64,000 bases of DNA from Acanthochlamys bracteata. Taxonomy: Eukaryota; Streptophyta; Magnoliopsida; Pandanales; Velloziaceae. Of this stretch, positions 36,812 to 50,107 are shown piece after piece (the stretch's first letter is position 1; each line of letters opens with the position of its first letter). The notes under the pieces are model-generated. The model saw only the letters and a program-made list of their open reading frames with translations. It did not search any database and was not told the DNA's origin. The stretch is taken from the NCBI GenBank assembly GCA_019914995.1, contig CM034135.1, positions 6,822,501-6,886,500 of the forward strand, read 5' to 3'. The position numbers and the translations under genes are program-made.

Positions 36812-38063
36812 CTAAAATATTTAACATGAAAGTGTGAAATAAAACAATATAGTAACTAAGAAACAGAAAAATTAATGTTGAACATCGATCAACACCCCTC
36901 ATCCTAATGCTCAACTATAAGTAAGAAAGAATTTAAGCAGAAGTGTTGGCTTCATAAGTTCTCCCAACTTCATATTACATTAATACAGATATAAAAAAAA
37001 GGATGAAAATCAATCTCACATATGCACGTTCAAACTCAGTTCATATTTTCAGCGCTCACTGTAAGATTATATCCAAATATTGCATTCAACCAGACTTATA
37101 AACAAAAAAAAAGATAGAATTCAACCAGTGATTAACTCGTCAACAACAACAAAACAAACAACAATGAAATATAAAAGATACAAGAAATAAAACATAGAGT
37201 GAAATTTTTGTGTTTCGAATCTGGCAAAAATTTTCAGATCTATCCACCACACTGTGTTTCAACAAAGATCCATCAAGATCAAGAAAGATAATCAAACAAA
37301 TTATTAAAAAATAAAGAAATTTCCTAGATCCTCACCTAACTTTGATTCCAAATTCTTCAAAAATCTTTCTTAAAAGTATATCGCAGCTTTGAGCAATAGA
37401 TCCTGTAATAAACAAGTAGATTTTGTGATAAATAGAGAGAGATCTATCAAAAAATTGATGCGGGAAAAAAATAAAAAACTGATGCGGGAAATATCTAGTA
37501 GAAGCCGACGAGAAAAAATTTAGTACAAAATTGAATGCTGGAGAGATCTATCAGAAGCCGATGGCGAGAAAATTCAGCCGAAGTCGCAATAAGGGAAAAA
37601 TCGCAAGAACTACGCGGAAAATTAAAAAAAAATTGAAGTAAAAATGAAAGTGAAGATTGGAAGTGATTAACTTTATAGTATAGAAAGTGATTTGTATATT
37701 GAAAATGAGTTTTAGGTTCAAAAGAACAAAAAAATCTATTTGAAAGTCACTTATTTGTATAGGAAAGTGAATTGCATTGTCAAAAGAACCGACCCTTAAA
37801 TAAAGTTCATTTCATAACTCATAAGCACTCCAAACTCTTTATATACCGCAGGCCTCGTTCTTTTTGTTCCTTTCCCTTCTTTTATTACTTCTGGAATCTC
37901 CAATTTTCCGATTCCGTTTCCCTTCGCTCCATCCCACGTACCGCTCTCCGCCATCTCCTTACTTCATTCAGATCCCTTTTCCCCAATCTTCATTTCGTTC
38001 AATTCAATTCAATATAATTCAATCTTCAATCCTTCATCGAATCAAATCGATTAATCAAAAGCA
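36812..38063. other. Spacer between eL37 pseudogene and FBL4
   Basis: 36812-37640 has no gene; 37430-37600 contains several imperfect direct repeats (gagatctatca...gatgcggga, agaagccga...gagaaaa), which resembles subterminal repeats of a DNA transposon. 37640-37800 has repeated aaagtga/aagtcactt words. The last 230 bp form the FBL4 promoter and 5' UTR. Confidence 0.45.
37838..37846 (+). promoter_or_regulatory. Likely TATA box of FBL4
   Basis: tttatatac within a more balanced-composition context, 218 bp upstream of the FBL4 ATG. It would place the transcript start near 37870, at the pyrimidine-rich stretch that follows. Position and sequence fit a plant TATA box; there is no transcript evidence here. 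Confidence 0.45.
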
Positions 38064-41000
38064 ATGAAGGGCCGTCGCGATCTGATCAACATGATGTTGC
38101 CGGACGAGCTCATCACCGAGATATTCCGGCGAGTCGATGGATCCAAATCCAGCTTGGACGCTTGCTCGCTCGTCTGCCGCAGGTGGCTTCATCTCGACCG
38201 TTTATCTCGTCGAGCTATCCGTATCGGTACTTGTTCCAGCGATGCGGATGCTCTTGCTCGTCTTGTCGCTATGAGATTCTTAGCGATTCGTGAACTCTAT
38301 GTTGATGAACGGCTCCCTTCTCCGGCTTCCTCGCCATCTCCACTTCACAGTCAGCCTCAGAAGATGCAGCGATCCGTAAGTCATCTTCATTGGTTTTTTT
38401 CTACATTGTTAATTTGATGCTTGATTGATGCTGCATGCATGCTTGCTATGATTAGGATACAAAAATGTGAATTTAAGAATTTTGATGGGTAAAAATTGTC
38501 ATTGATGTTGTAGATGAGTTTATGATTTGGGAATGACAGAAGCTTGAATGGGCTGGAAGGAAATCAGCAGCCCTACTTAGTGAGATAATCTTGAATTGTG
38601 GAAGTAAATAAGGCTATCAAGGGTGCTGTTGATTAGTTGTTGATTTGAGACTTAGATTCTTGAATGGGGATGAATGACAAGCGACATATTAGAAGATTTT
38701 GTTCTCTCTTCTGTATATTGTTAAAACATTGAAGAGCCTCTTTGGTTAGAACCTTGCCATCCATCATAGAGATTATTTATCTCGGTACTGTAATATTTTG
38801 ATGCATGTAGTTGGGCTATTCACTTCATGAGTACAGAAAATTCTGCTCAGTGAGGTGAATGAAAAATCCATTGCTACAATTTATGAGTTCAATTTCAAAT
38901 TACCCACTCAACAAGCCATCACCCAAGCTGGAAATTTGTATACCTTGTTCTCTTGTTTGATTATTCTTTTCTCGACTTCTTTTATCTCTTTAGTGAGCTA
39001 CTTCTATGTATTTCAACTTCTCCTTGATTTTGTTTCAAAAAGTCCTGCCTGTGAATTGTGATGATGACCAACGTTGGACTGTGCAAGATTGAGCCCTTCC
39101 CAATACATAATAGAACCATATATACAATTGAGCTCCAATTATCTAGAATTTGTTCAAACAACTGTCATAAGCACTTCATTCCCTGTTTGCGATTCAAATT
39201 CTTCTATATGCATAGTACCTTTTTTGATTTGTTTTAAAGTTATTCTATTTAAGCACTTTTTGACAGTGGATATGCGCTTAACATCAGTTCCTTTTACTAT
39301 ATCCATGCCAATAGTGACTGCTTTTTGCTAGTTAAATACCCGGTGGATGTGGTTACCCTTTTCCTGATCTTGGTTACGGGCACTTGCTGCAGAGAAAAAG
39401 ACCTGGAAATCAGCTTAATAATGTGAAGGGAAAGAATTCCTCTAATGACGCTGACACCATTCAGACGAGCCTTTCTGATTCTGGTCTTACTATTCTTGCT
39501 GGCGGATGTAAAGGTCTTGAGAAGCTAAGCTTGATATGGTGTTCTAACATATCATCTACAGGGCTAAAATCCGTAGCTGAAAATTGCAAAAGCTTGAGAT
39601 TCTTGGACTTACAGGTACAGGCTCCTATAGGAAAATGCCTACTAAGATAAGTTTTTATGCTTATGAAACAGAAGAACCTAATTTTCTAACGCATTGCAAA
39701 TTCATACGAGTTTCAACAAATTGACAGGGTTGTTATGTTGGAGATCATGGTCTTGTGGCAGTTGGTGAGTCTTGCAAACGGCTTGAAGATGTGAACCTTC
39801 GCTTCTGTGAAGGCCTCACAGATAAAGGTCTGGTTGGACTTGCTCAGAATTGTGGAGAGTCACTAAAAGCTCTGGGTATTGCAGCTTGTGCTTGGATAAC
39901 TGATGCCTCTTTGAAAGCTGTGGCCCATCATTGCACTAGCCTTCGTAGCCTATCATTAGACTCAGAGTTAATCAAGAATGAAGGAGTAATTTCTGTAGCC
40001 CGAGGTTGCAGGTCTTTGGAAGCTTTGAAGTTACAATGCACAAATGTTTCTGATGAAGCTCTACAGGCTGTGGGTTCCTTTTGTTCATCACTAGAGTTAT
40101 TGGCTCTATACAGCTTTCAGAAATTTACTGACAGGTGTTATTCTTCTTCTCAACTTGATAATTTGCTTTTGGTTCTTAAGTCTCTAGTCTCTACCAATAT
40201 ATCAACTAACTATTGGACCATCAATATTGATGCTATTGTTTTTCTGTTTTGAATTTTGTGAGTGCGAACACCCCTGTTTTGCTGTCTGCATGTGTTGTGT
40301 GCATGCTGGTGCATGTGTGGGATATTTTCCATGTACCTCAAAATACGTGTGACAAGAAACGTGTCATCTAAAATATAATTAGAACATTTTTCTGGATGTG
40401 CTTCTATACCTGTGTATTTCACTTCCTGCTCTATTGATTTCTGTGCAATTATCAGTAAATACTATATCATTTGTCAATATGTATCATATTTGTACCATAT
40501 GCTATTGATCTTACAACCTTTTCTTTTTTATTGGTTCTGAAGGAGCCTCTTCGCTATTGGGAAAGGCTGCGAGAAGCTGAAGGACCTCACTCTGAGTGAT
40601 TGCTATTTCCTAAGTGATAAAAGTCTTGAAACAGTCGCTAATGGCTGCACTGGACTGAAACATCTAGAGATTAATGGCTGCCACAATATTGGAACATCTG
40701 GGTTGGAATCAATTGGAAGATCCTGCAGGTGCCTTTCTGTTCCTACTGTTTCAATATTCCTATTTAAATTACTAGGTTAGCTTATTGACTTAAAAGTAGA
40801 TATATTTTTAATGATTTTGTATTATATTTTCTAGTAGATCAAGTGGAAGTTGAAATCTTTGTTTTAGATGAAATAATTGTGAATTCCAAATTCATTTTTA
40901 TGTTTTACGAATGGTGAAAAACTGAGCACATATTGTAGTTTTATCAGTGACATTCTTAGAAGTCACGTGAAATAGCACCTTGCAAGCTACTTACTCTGTT

Positions 41001-44000
41001 CTTGTCTACTTCTAGGTTATTATTAATGTTACATTGTTACTTTCATTTCATTGCCATGCTTCAACTCTACGACTAGCTACAACTTTAAAGTAATTGAACT
41101 CCCCCTAGACATTAGGTCTGAATATCTTGTATTTTCATGTAAAGATACACTGTTAGTGTTTTCCTATTGAACTATGTATGTGAATCATCTTTACATGTTT
41201 CTGAAATTGCCTCTTCAAAAATTAGGTTATTGTAGACACAATGGTAATGCAATATGAGTATACTAAAGTTTTGTATTGAGTAAAAATAGATCGCCCTTCT
41301 TGGCGCAAACTGCCTAATAAGAATAGAGACTAATCATAATAATTTAATGCTCTGATGAAAATACTATGCTCGAAAGGATGTGAAGCTTGATATAATTATG
41401 TGCTTGTTTGAGCTCAATCTGTTACTTGATTGTGTAAAGCTTGTTACCTCTGTGAATTCTAAATGTTCTCTAAGATCTTAATGGTTGTGCAGGGTGTAGA
41501 CAAAGGGGCCTTTGTCTCTCCTACATTTTGTTAATATTGTTGAAATGCTCTATGTTATATGCAAGTTCTAAAGTAAGAAGAAATTCTACGAAATTTGTTA
41601 TTTCTCCTTACCAAAGAAAACATAATCGTTAGGTTTTCTTTTTAAATTTAATGTTGTATCATAGTGGTAGAGTTTTCAAGGCTTTGGTGCTTGTGTTGTT
41701 TTAGAGATTGATGAAGTATCAAAGTTACTCTTAGGACGTGAGTTTCGTGAAAGTGAGTTTCATGAAAGTAGAGTTTGAAGAAGTGGTGTTTAGTGGAAGT
41801 AAAATTTGGAGATAATTGAAACACATAAAGTGAAGTTTAAAGTAAAATTTGGGTGGAAGCAAAGTTCGGTGTAGAAGTAGAGTTCGGAGTAATAATTGAA
41901 ACACGTTAAGTGCCGAACTCAAAATCTAGAGGGAGGAAGTGGAGTTTTGTGGTGACCGAAACATGCTCTTAATGTAAGTAAGAGAAGAGAGTAGTTTTGT
42001 GGATCCAACTTAAAATTTTTGTGAGACAAGTCTTTGAATATCTTTTCATTTTTTTTTTTTTTTTTTTTTTTTTTGGTGAAAAAACAAGTGGTGAAAAGGT
42101 AAGCCATTATGTGAATTAATTTTCTATCCTGTATGCTATATGCCATTTCAAATGAGGCATACTTAGGACATTCATAAGTTGGCAACTAGATCTGAGTTTG
42201 GGGGGCATTCTCTCTTGAGCTTCCCCAGCATGGTCTGAATAAAGAACTTAAAAAGCCAGCTCCTGAGGATGAAAGGACGTATGTTATTTTCTATCTTAGC
42301 ACATATTTGGTATTTGGATCCTTTGCTAGGTTTGTTGGCCCTGCGTGATTGGTAGATGAAGTTAAACAAGGAAATAGCTACAACTAGACATAGAGAAGAG
42401 GAAAGCTGCAAACACATTCCTCAGCATCCATTCCCTCTTCTTTCTCGTCCCATGTTCATGTCTCCTGTAACTATACTGTTTATTGTCATTTAACAATCTG
42501 CTGATCCTCTTTTGTAATTTCATCCCTTTTTTCATTCTCTCAATCTTACTTGGGCTCTACTTTCTATTGCCAAATAGCATTCTGCTGTTCCTCTTTGCTG
42601 ATTTCATCCTTTTGTCATTAAAGTCATTCTCTCCTTATGGCATTCCATTAAATGTCCTGGTTTCTTGTCATTTCCATTTGCCATTCCAGCTGCCTATCTC
42701 TTTGCAACTATGTTTTGACATTTTTTTGTTTGTTATGGTTCCATGATTAGGTAAGATCTTTGATCTTAGTATTTGATCAATGCATTTTTTGTGTACTAGG
42801 TTATCCACTGGGTTCAAATGGTATTTTGAAATTGGGATTATGACTTGCTGAGTATTGACTGTGGAGGTACAAAAAGTTATGACTAATAATTACTATACCT
42901 GCCATAATGTCATCATTGGGAACAAGGTAACCACATATCTACCAGTTGTAGAACAACAGACCCTTCTCTTGATTGCTTAGTGGGTTGTGCTTCTGACACA
43001 TATGACGATGATTTATGTTTCAAACCCTGCGACCATCACTCAAAAAGATTGTATACAAATGTAAACTTTACTCATTCTGCTCATTCTTGAGATCTTTTTC
43101 TCTTTTTTTTGCTCTTATCGATATGTGTGAGTGACATGATAACATCTTTGCAAAGTCTTAGAACAACAATAAATTCCGAAGTACTTGTAGCTTTCTAGTT
43201 ATTGAATAATATATGATTTGCTAAATTCCCCTGAAAATGTGCAAAATGTATTCTGTATGCAGAGGACTTTCAGAGCTTGCTTTATTATACTGCCAGAGGA
43301 TTGGCAATAATGCTCTGATTGAAATTGGCAAAGGTTGCACACTTCTACAAGCTCTTCATTTGGTTGACTGCCCCAATATAGATGATGATGCTATATGCAA
43401 TGTAGCTCAAGGATGCAAAAACCTGAAGAAGCTTCATGTTCGACGTTGTTATGAGGTAAATTTCATTCCTTACTATGAAATATTTATGTCTCTTTGCATA
43501 TTATTTTGCTAAATCATGTCTTATGAATGCATTGGTGGAACCTCTGTTTGTAGAGATTCAATGTGATATGAATAAAGTAGTCTCAAACATCTCTTCTCGT
43601 TTTTTTTTCAACGAATGTTCTTATTGCTTCCTTCTGTTATCTTGGTTGTACAGTAAAAGTTTTTCCTGTGGTTAGCTTGATAGGCTTACCCAAGCATCAG
43701 CTACTGTTCTATAAAATGTAGGCCCAGAGTTTGTGAAGTTCTTACATGCATTTAACATTTGTCAATCTGACAGTTTTCCCTGTAGTTGCTAGATATGCTC
43801 ACACAACCATTGGAAAGTTTATTGGTATTTCAAATTTCAGCTATAATTGTAAAATCATACATATCAGATAGATACACATTTTCCTCATCATGCTGTCTTG
43901 ATCAGATCATATTAAGCATAGTGTACTATGTGCCACCAATATACTGTATGCTAGTATGTTGTACTATCTGCCTATTACCAGGAATATTCCTTATTAGGGA

Positions 44001-47000
44001 TTTATTACAATTTTATGGCATGGCCGCTCACTACTCTCCAATTACACATTATACACAATTCGTTGTTGACTAAGTATGTCAAAATCATACCAATATGGCT
44101 GTAACTTTGAGCATAGACTCTTAACTTAGTTCCATCATAAAAGTTGTGCAGTAATTACTCCAGCTGCTGTGGATATTCATCTGAGGGCTTTAAGTATAAT
44201 AGGCCTAAACTTTAACTGAATTACTTGTGATGAATGCAAGAAAGAAGTACTTGGAAAATTTGCATGCTGTGGTTAAAGGACTTTCTGTGTAGCTATAACA
44301 ATCATCTTTTTCATTTAGCAGATTTAAAGACATTCGAGGTTTCTTCTTATTGTAGAATAGCTAGGCATCAAGTATGTGATGGTATTCATCTTAGTTGACT
44401 TATATTAATCCATAAAATGCTTAGGTTAGTAGTGCCTATCATTGTTTTTGTTGCATTAGTTGGGGTAAGTTTTAACCATAAATTCTACGCCGTCTCTTAT
44501 ACTTTCCTTTTGTGCATGAACTTTGAAGAAATTTTCTTAAGAAAGCACTGCTGGTTCATTTTATTGAGTACTGGAAAGATATTTCCTTGTAACGTGCACT
44601 CATTCAGTAGACATTTTGGATTGTATTAATTATTTGCACATATTCTTGTAGATTGGTGATAGAGGTGTCATAGCTGTAGGTGACAATTGTAAGTTCCTTA
44701 CAGATTTGAGTCTGCGCTTTTGTGATAGGTAAATATATCTACTCTAACCTGTTTCCATATAATTATTTTTTTTGTCTTTCAATTCCTCTTAATTTAGTTA
44801 AGTAGCTTTGGCATGTTTTGAATATGCGTGCCTTTACAGAATCTCTTTGGCTCCATTAGCGTAATTGGTCTTGCTTTCTAATGCAGCTTTATCATGTTTA
44901 CATATGCATTATGTATATGAAAATTTTTTATCCTGTTGGATAATTGATATTGATCCTAATGTCTAAAACCGTTGATAGTAACATAGTGGTGAATACTTGT
45001 ATAAGGCCTACCATATTGAAGCTGAGTTTTCTAGACAAGCTTTTTGCTTCATTTATAATGCACTAGTGATGCTAATACTCTTATTTGAGGTTAGAGATAT
45101 TGTTGATATTATGGCCAAAGGTGCAATGCTTTTTGTTAATTCTAAGATTGAAAACCTTCAGTGAAACCAAACCATTTTTGTCAACCATTGTAAAGGAAAA
45201 TGGAGAATACCAGCATAAGCAAACAAACAATGGTGTGGCACCATACTGACACCTACTCCCTCACTAGACCCATTGTTTCAATGGCAACATGCCCAACGAG
45301 ATGCACTATCATATGGCGTATAATAGAAATTTGATTCAGCTAAAGTCTATACTTAATTTGAATGAGAAAAATATCATTCAGGTTAAAAATGGGCAAGGAG
45401 AATATGGAAAGTGTGTATTATCTGGATAGAGTATTTTGTGGATATACTACAATACTCTTAAAAAATTTGGCATGTCAAGTTCTGTATGTATACATCTGTT
45501 TATGTATTTTGAATTTATTCTTTTTTAGTAGACACAATAGATCAATACAAACAAAAAAAGGCATTATTAAATCATTGTTCTTAATATTTCATATAATGTC
45601 ATCATAAATATGTATTAACCCTAGTGGATTATTATTTTATAGTAACTAGCTTTCAGAATACGGTAAACTAAATTGACAAAAAATTTATGCACGCTATGAT
45701 TTAAATGAGTTGCATGAAAAGGATTCAACTCCGAGGATGTCATCAATCAATGAAACACTATCATTACCATCATTTTCAGGAGTTTGATCATGTCGACATT
45801 CTTCCTGTAAATCATCAAGCTTTTCTAGGCTAACAGGTTTAGAGTCTTAAAATGTTAGACTAAACCTTGAATGAGAATACTCTTGCTTGAAATGCATTAT
45901 AGTTCTTTTACATGGTACATGGTTGCCTCAAAACATGTATAGCAAGTCCTTCTAAAATAGGGAAGTAAAGCACCATCTAGGGACCACCAAATTCCTTTCC
46001 CCCTCGGAACAACAACAATAACACACACAAAGAGATGACGGAACTTGGTAAAGTCGATATTTGCAACATATCATGTAAAACTAAAAGTGTGTGAATAAGA
46101 TTGGGATTCTTCCACCATGGCTAATTAAAGTGTTGAATAAGTCCTAAGCTCTTTCTTTTGTACAATAAAAATTTTGTGCAAATGCTCCTCTCATTCTCGC
46201 TTATTATAATCTTCAAAACACAGTTCCATTTCTAAATTCTTCTTGTTTATAGTTAACTTCCCCATTTAACGTAGAGATGATTAAGTTTTCTCCAGTTGCA
46301 TGTGCTTTGTGCATAACGTTTTAATCTCTTCTTGTGTTGAACAACTCCCATAGTTTCAAATATTGTCGGGCAGTTGTTGACTGCTGTCTTAACACCAACC
46401 TTACCTTTTCTGTTGCAAGATGCGGGTAACCAGAATTTCATATTTGAAAATAAACTAAACAGAGGATTATAATGAGTGGGTAGCAGATTCACTTTATTCC
46501 AAACTTGTCAGCTAGTGATGCTACTGTCAGTCTTAAGTTATTGTCAACATTGTTGCTTGATATCAGATTGCAAGGTTTTGAAAGTTAGATAAATCATGTT
46601 TAATGATACCTTTTAGTTCTTTGTCCTTGACAAAAGCGCACATTAGTAATAAGACAAAAATGTGCTCATAATTGCCTTTGCTTTTTAAACAAAAAGCTGT
46701 AATTCAATGAACCCTATAAGAAATGTCCACTAAAAGAAGTTCTGTCTGTGAGCAGCATAATGAGCTTTACAAACATGTAAATAACCTTCCTTGAGTTACA
46801 TGCAAAGCAAATTATACCTGCAAACAAGACACTCATTAATCCACATGAAGCTGCCAACTCTGAGAAGCTTCTACTTGATGTACTCTTTGGTCCTTTGCAT
46901 TGGCTACTCTCCACACGGTAGTCCTAATAGCTGCATGGAAGAGATGAGAAAACCATGACCATTACAATGTTGTTTATGTTTTATTGCAAAAGTGAATTTG

Positions 47001-50000
47001 GAGAAAATAGGTGTTCTAGACAAAGTCAATTTGAATGTTTGGAGATATTCAAAATTCATAGTCTTTATCAAGCTTCAGCAACAATTGTACCCATTGTATA
47101 AACTTTGTAGTCCCTTTTGGAACACAGTTATTTCGTGGAAAGTTGTTCTTGAGATATTTTAACAAATGTCTCCCTTTCTTAGCTTTTGGGAATAAAAGTA
47201 GACTAAAAAGAATAAAATAAAGTTGAATCTTAGGCAAACTGTTCGGTGGAATAAATTGTTTTCTAGATCATCTGGGCAAAAGGTTGGCCATACTTGAGAT
47301 AGTTTTACGTGCTGATCAGCAGGGAACGGTCCTAGATATACAGTTTGTTTTGAAAGTTGTTCTTGAGATTGACTTGTTAAACGAATATATCTCTCTTTTT
47401 TGCTTCTTGGGTAATATATAGTTGAATCCAAATTAAAATCTAGTTGAATCTTGGGCGAACCAATCGATGGAATGAATTGTTTACTGAACCATTTGCCCAA
47501 AGGTTGGCCAAGTTGAGTAAGTTTTCTGTACTTATCAAGTACTCTGAGAAAGCAGTGCTCTTTCAAGAGGTCCACCAGTAGGCCAACTTTTATTTATGTC
47601 GCAATCTGATTGGTCCATTTTTAGCTGATTGTAAACCAACAGTCCGTAAAGGAGTTAATTAGTTGACTGGCTGTTAATGTGATGAAAGATGGTTCAAGAG
47701 ATGCTTTATTCTCTTAAAGTTGCAATAAGTCTGTTGAAATTAATCTCTTATAAGGAAGACCATTCAGTAGTTATGATTTGTTTGATTTTGTTTTCTTGTC
47801 AAATGAAGGGTTGGTGATGAAGCGCTCATAGCTATAAGCCAAGGATGCTCCCTCCAGCGCCTTAATGTCAGTGGATGCCATCAAATTACAGATGTTGGTT
47901 TGACAGCTATTGCTCGAGGCTGCCCTGAACTTGCCTACCTTGATATCAGTGTTCTCCAGGTTTCTCTCTCTTCCTCCGCCCGCCCACCCCCCTGCTGCAT
48001 CTTAAATTTAGTTTTTTTTTTTTTCCGTTGGGTCCATGTCTATGCAGAAATGCTAACAGTTGCACTGAATAAGGTGTAGAGCCATATTATCACCTGACTG
48101 TAGGAGAATGTGTTAGGTTGTCCACAATCATAGCAATAAGGATTTCATAGAGTTCAAAATTGCATTCTTATTTCTGCAAATACTTGGCTAAAATGGCAGT
48201 GCAGCTTCTTCTGTCTCTAATAGTTTTAGAAGTTTTCATGATAACTCCTACCTTATCCTTTTATTGGTGCTCATTTTCCTCGCATCCTTTCTGGTTGCAG
48301 TTCTCAGTTGGTTCAATTAACTGTTCACATGTCCAAGTTCAGTCAGAGAGACTGCCCTTTTCTTTTTCTAGTTTTCATGATTTGTTTTTTTTCTCTTAGT
48401 CATAGTTTTCATGAATTGTTACTGGCAAGTATCCTACGGGCAAGAATCGCCATACCTTAGTGGATGGTTTTAGGAAAGTATCTTTATCTACTTGCTTCAG
48501 TAGTAGGTTGTCATTCTTTGCCATGCCTTTTAAGAGACAGTCAACTTTGAGGAGCTTCCTACCATCGAGCCAGCCGTTATGAAATGCATTTTGAAGAAAA
48601 TTTGGCCAAACTTGTCACTTCCCTATCCATATTGCAAATGGTGAGGGGGCTTGAGTTTGTTCAAAGTGTGACAAGACATCAATAGGTCCAGATGGTCAAA
48701 TTCAGTGCACAACAGGAAGGGTAACATGGATTGCATCTGAAGAACGGGACCAAGACCAGGTTGAAATCTAGGAATCAAAGAGGAAAAGGTTTAGTAAGTT
48801 TGCTATCTAACTGCTGTAGCATATCATGAAGAGGGTGATTTTGTGCCCATGCTTTTGGTTATTTTTGTTCACTTTGAGGAGGGAGCAGGAAGTTTCTGCG
48901 TCATATGTTGGAATTTCTCGATGGAGTGAGTCAATGCTAAAATGGGTGTGGATGCAGCACACATGCTATACTCGAGGTTTTGACAAACCAGATTAGATTC
49001 AAGCATTTTATAAGATCTAACTAGATTATGTGCAATTTCAATAACCACAGCCTAATTGATTATTAAATATAAATGAACCAAGTCAGGTCATATATTGCTG
49101 TGGACTTCCAGGAAATGCTATTGAAAGGCAATGTGCGGTCTTACTATTACTTTATTTCATGAACCTGTATGCATGATAATATTGTTTAGCATAAGTAATT
49201 TTTTATGTATCTTTGAATAATATTGGCACTAATTAAAGCTAAAAGACATTCAAAACTGAATTCTCAGTTCTTTCAGGCAATCTAATAGACAGTAAATTGC
49301 AAGCAGAGACTGGTGTTGTGGCCCTATTTACAGATTACTACTGCCCCAAAGATCAAGATGGATAGGAAATGCCACGCAAAAATAAAGTCAAATACTTTTT
49401 TGAAGTTTCTATGATTTTATAAAAAGCAGTTGAGGTTCTAGTTGGTCAAATAACTAAGATTCATTCCACATGGAGAACTAAAACTTTGTAATTGTGTGCA
49501 TTTATGCCCTGCTGAAGTTGATTTGGAGTATTCACCCTACTGTATTGATCAAGCAATTCAAGTTGTCTCGTTGTTAATGAATGTCCATTTGGATTAAAAT
49601 TGCCTTTTCCAACCTTATCAATTTGCTCGGTTACACCTATGCGAGTTCCCTAGTTGCTCTATAACCTAATGATTTTACAGTTGTAAGTCTTCATCGTGGG
49701 AGTTTGGATGTAATTAGACTAATCCTTCTCCTAATAACTACATTTATTTGAGTTGTAAGATAACGTTGTTGTCCATTTTTCTATCTTCATTCTTCTATTT
49801 CTCTCTGCAGAGCATAGGAGATGCCGCACTGGTTGAGCTGGGTGAGGGATGCCCCTTACTGAAGGATATAGTAATATCCCATTGCCAGCAAATAAGTGAT
49901 GCTGGCATATCCCACCTTGTCAAGGATTGTACTCGACTTGAAACCTGCCACATGGTGTATTGTCCGTTAGTGACTTCTTCTGCAGTAGCCACAGTAGTTT

Positions 50001-50107
50001 CAAGTTGTCAAAACTTAAAAAAGGTCCTGGTTGAGAAGTGGAAGGTCAGTGAGAGGACCAAACGGAGAGGTGCGTCCGTCCTCTCCTTTCTGTGTGTTGA
50101 TCTATAG
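38064..50107 (+). CDS. FBL4: F-box/LRR-repeat protein 4 (SCF substrate receptor)
   Basis: F-box protein that should join an SCF ubiquitin ligase and bind targets through leucine-rich repeats. Eight exons: 38064-38375, 39393-39614, 39728-40134, 40543-40728, 43263-43455, 44652-44728, 47809-47959 and 49811-50107; phases close, giving 614 residues (Arabidopsis FBL4 about 610). F-box at about residues 8-50 (LPDELITEIFRRV, ACSLVCRRWLHLDRLSR). From about residue 120 there are cysteine-type LRRs of about 26 residues, for example LSLIWCSNISSTGLKSVAEN and LRFCEGLTDKGLVGLAQNC. The C-terminus VLVEKWKVSERTKRR...VDL matches FBL4. The gene is complete and undamaged. Introns 4, 6 and 7 are 2.5, 3.1 and 1.9 kb and hold repeats. 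Confidence 0.96.
40729..43262 (+). other. Intron 4 of FBL4
   Basis: 2.5 kb. At about 41730-41965 it has short degenerate repeats of the type gaaagtagagtttg, akin to words at 31600-31700, and at 42049-42074 a run of 26 T. The open frames in this region show no known motif. Confidence 0.5.
44729..47808 (+). other. Intron 6 of FBL4
   Basis: 3.1 kb. The only structure I can support is a diverged tandem duplication at 47139-47560. No exon, RNA gene or transposase was recognised in the remainder. Confidence 0.55.
47139..47560. repeat. Diverged tandem duplication, period about 214 bp
   Basis: Two copies begin aaagttgttcttgagat at 47139 and 47353 and then share, in the same order, gttgaatctt(a/g)ggc(a/g)aac, (t/a)ggaat(a/g)aattgttt and aaaggttggcca. 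They are separated by many substitutions and small indels. A 138-codon open frame on the minus strand spans both copies and is treated as chance. Confidence 0.7.
47960..49810 (+). other. Intron 7 of FBL4
   Basis: 1.9 kb with a pyrimidine-rich start (47960-48000). The stretch around 48640-48930 is somewhat higher in GC and could be an old insertion, but no motif or terminal repeat was found. Confidence 0.45.

Noticed and set aside
42049-42074. Run of 26 T, possible retroposon poly(A) tail on the minus strand
   Set aside because: No SINE or LINE body or processed gene could be recognised next to it; left as a homopolymer.
47159-47575. Minus-strand open frame of 138 codons
   Set aside because: Lies in an FBL4 intron across a diverged tandem duplication; the repeated sequence accounts for the repeated protein words, and no known domain is present.
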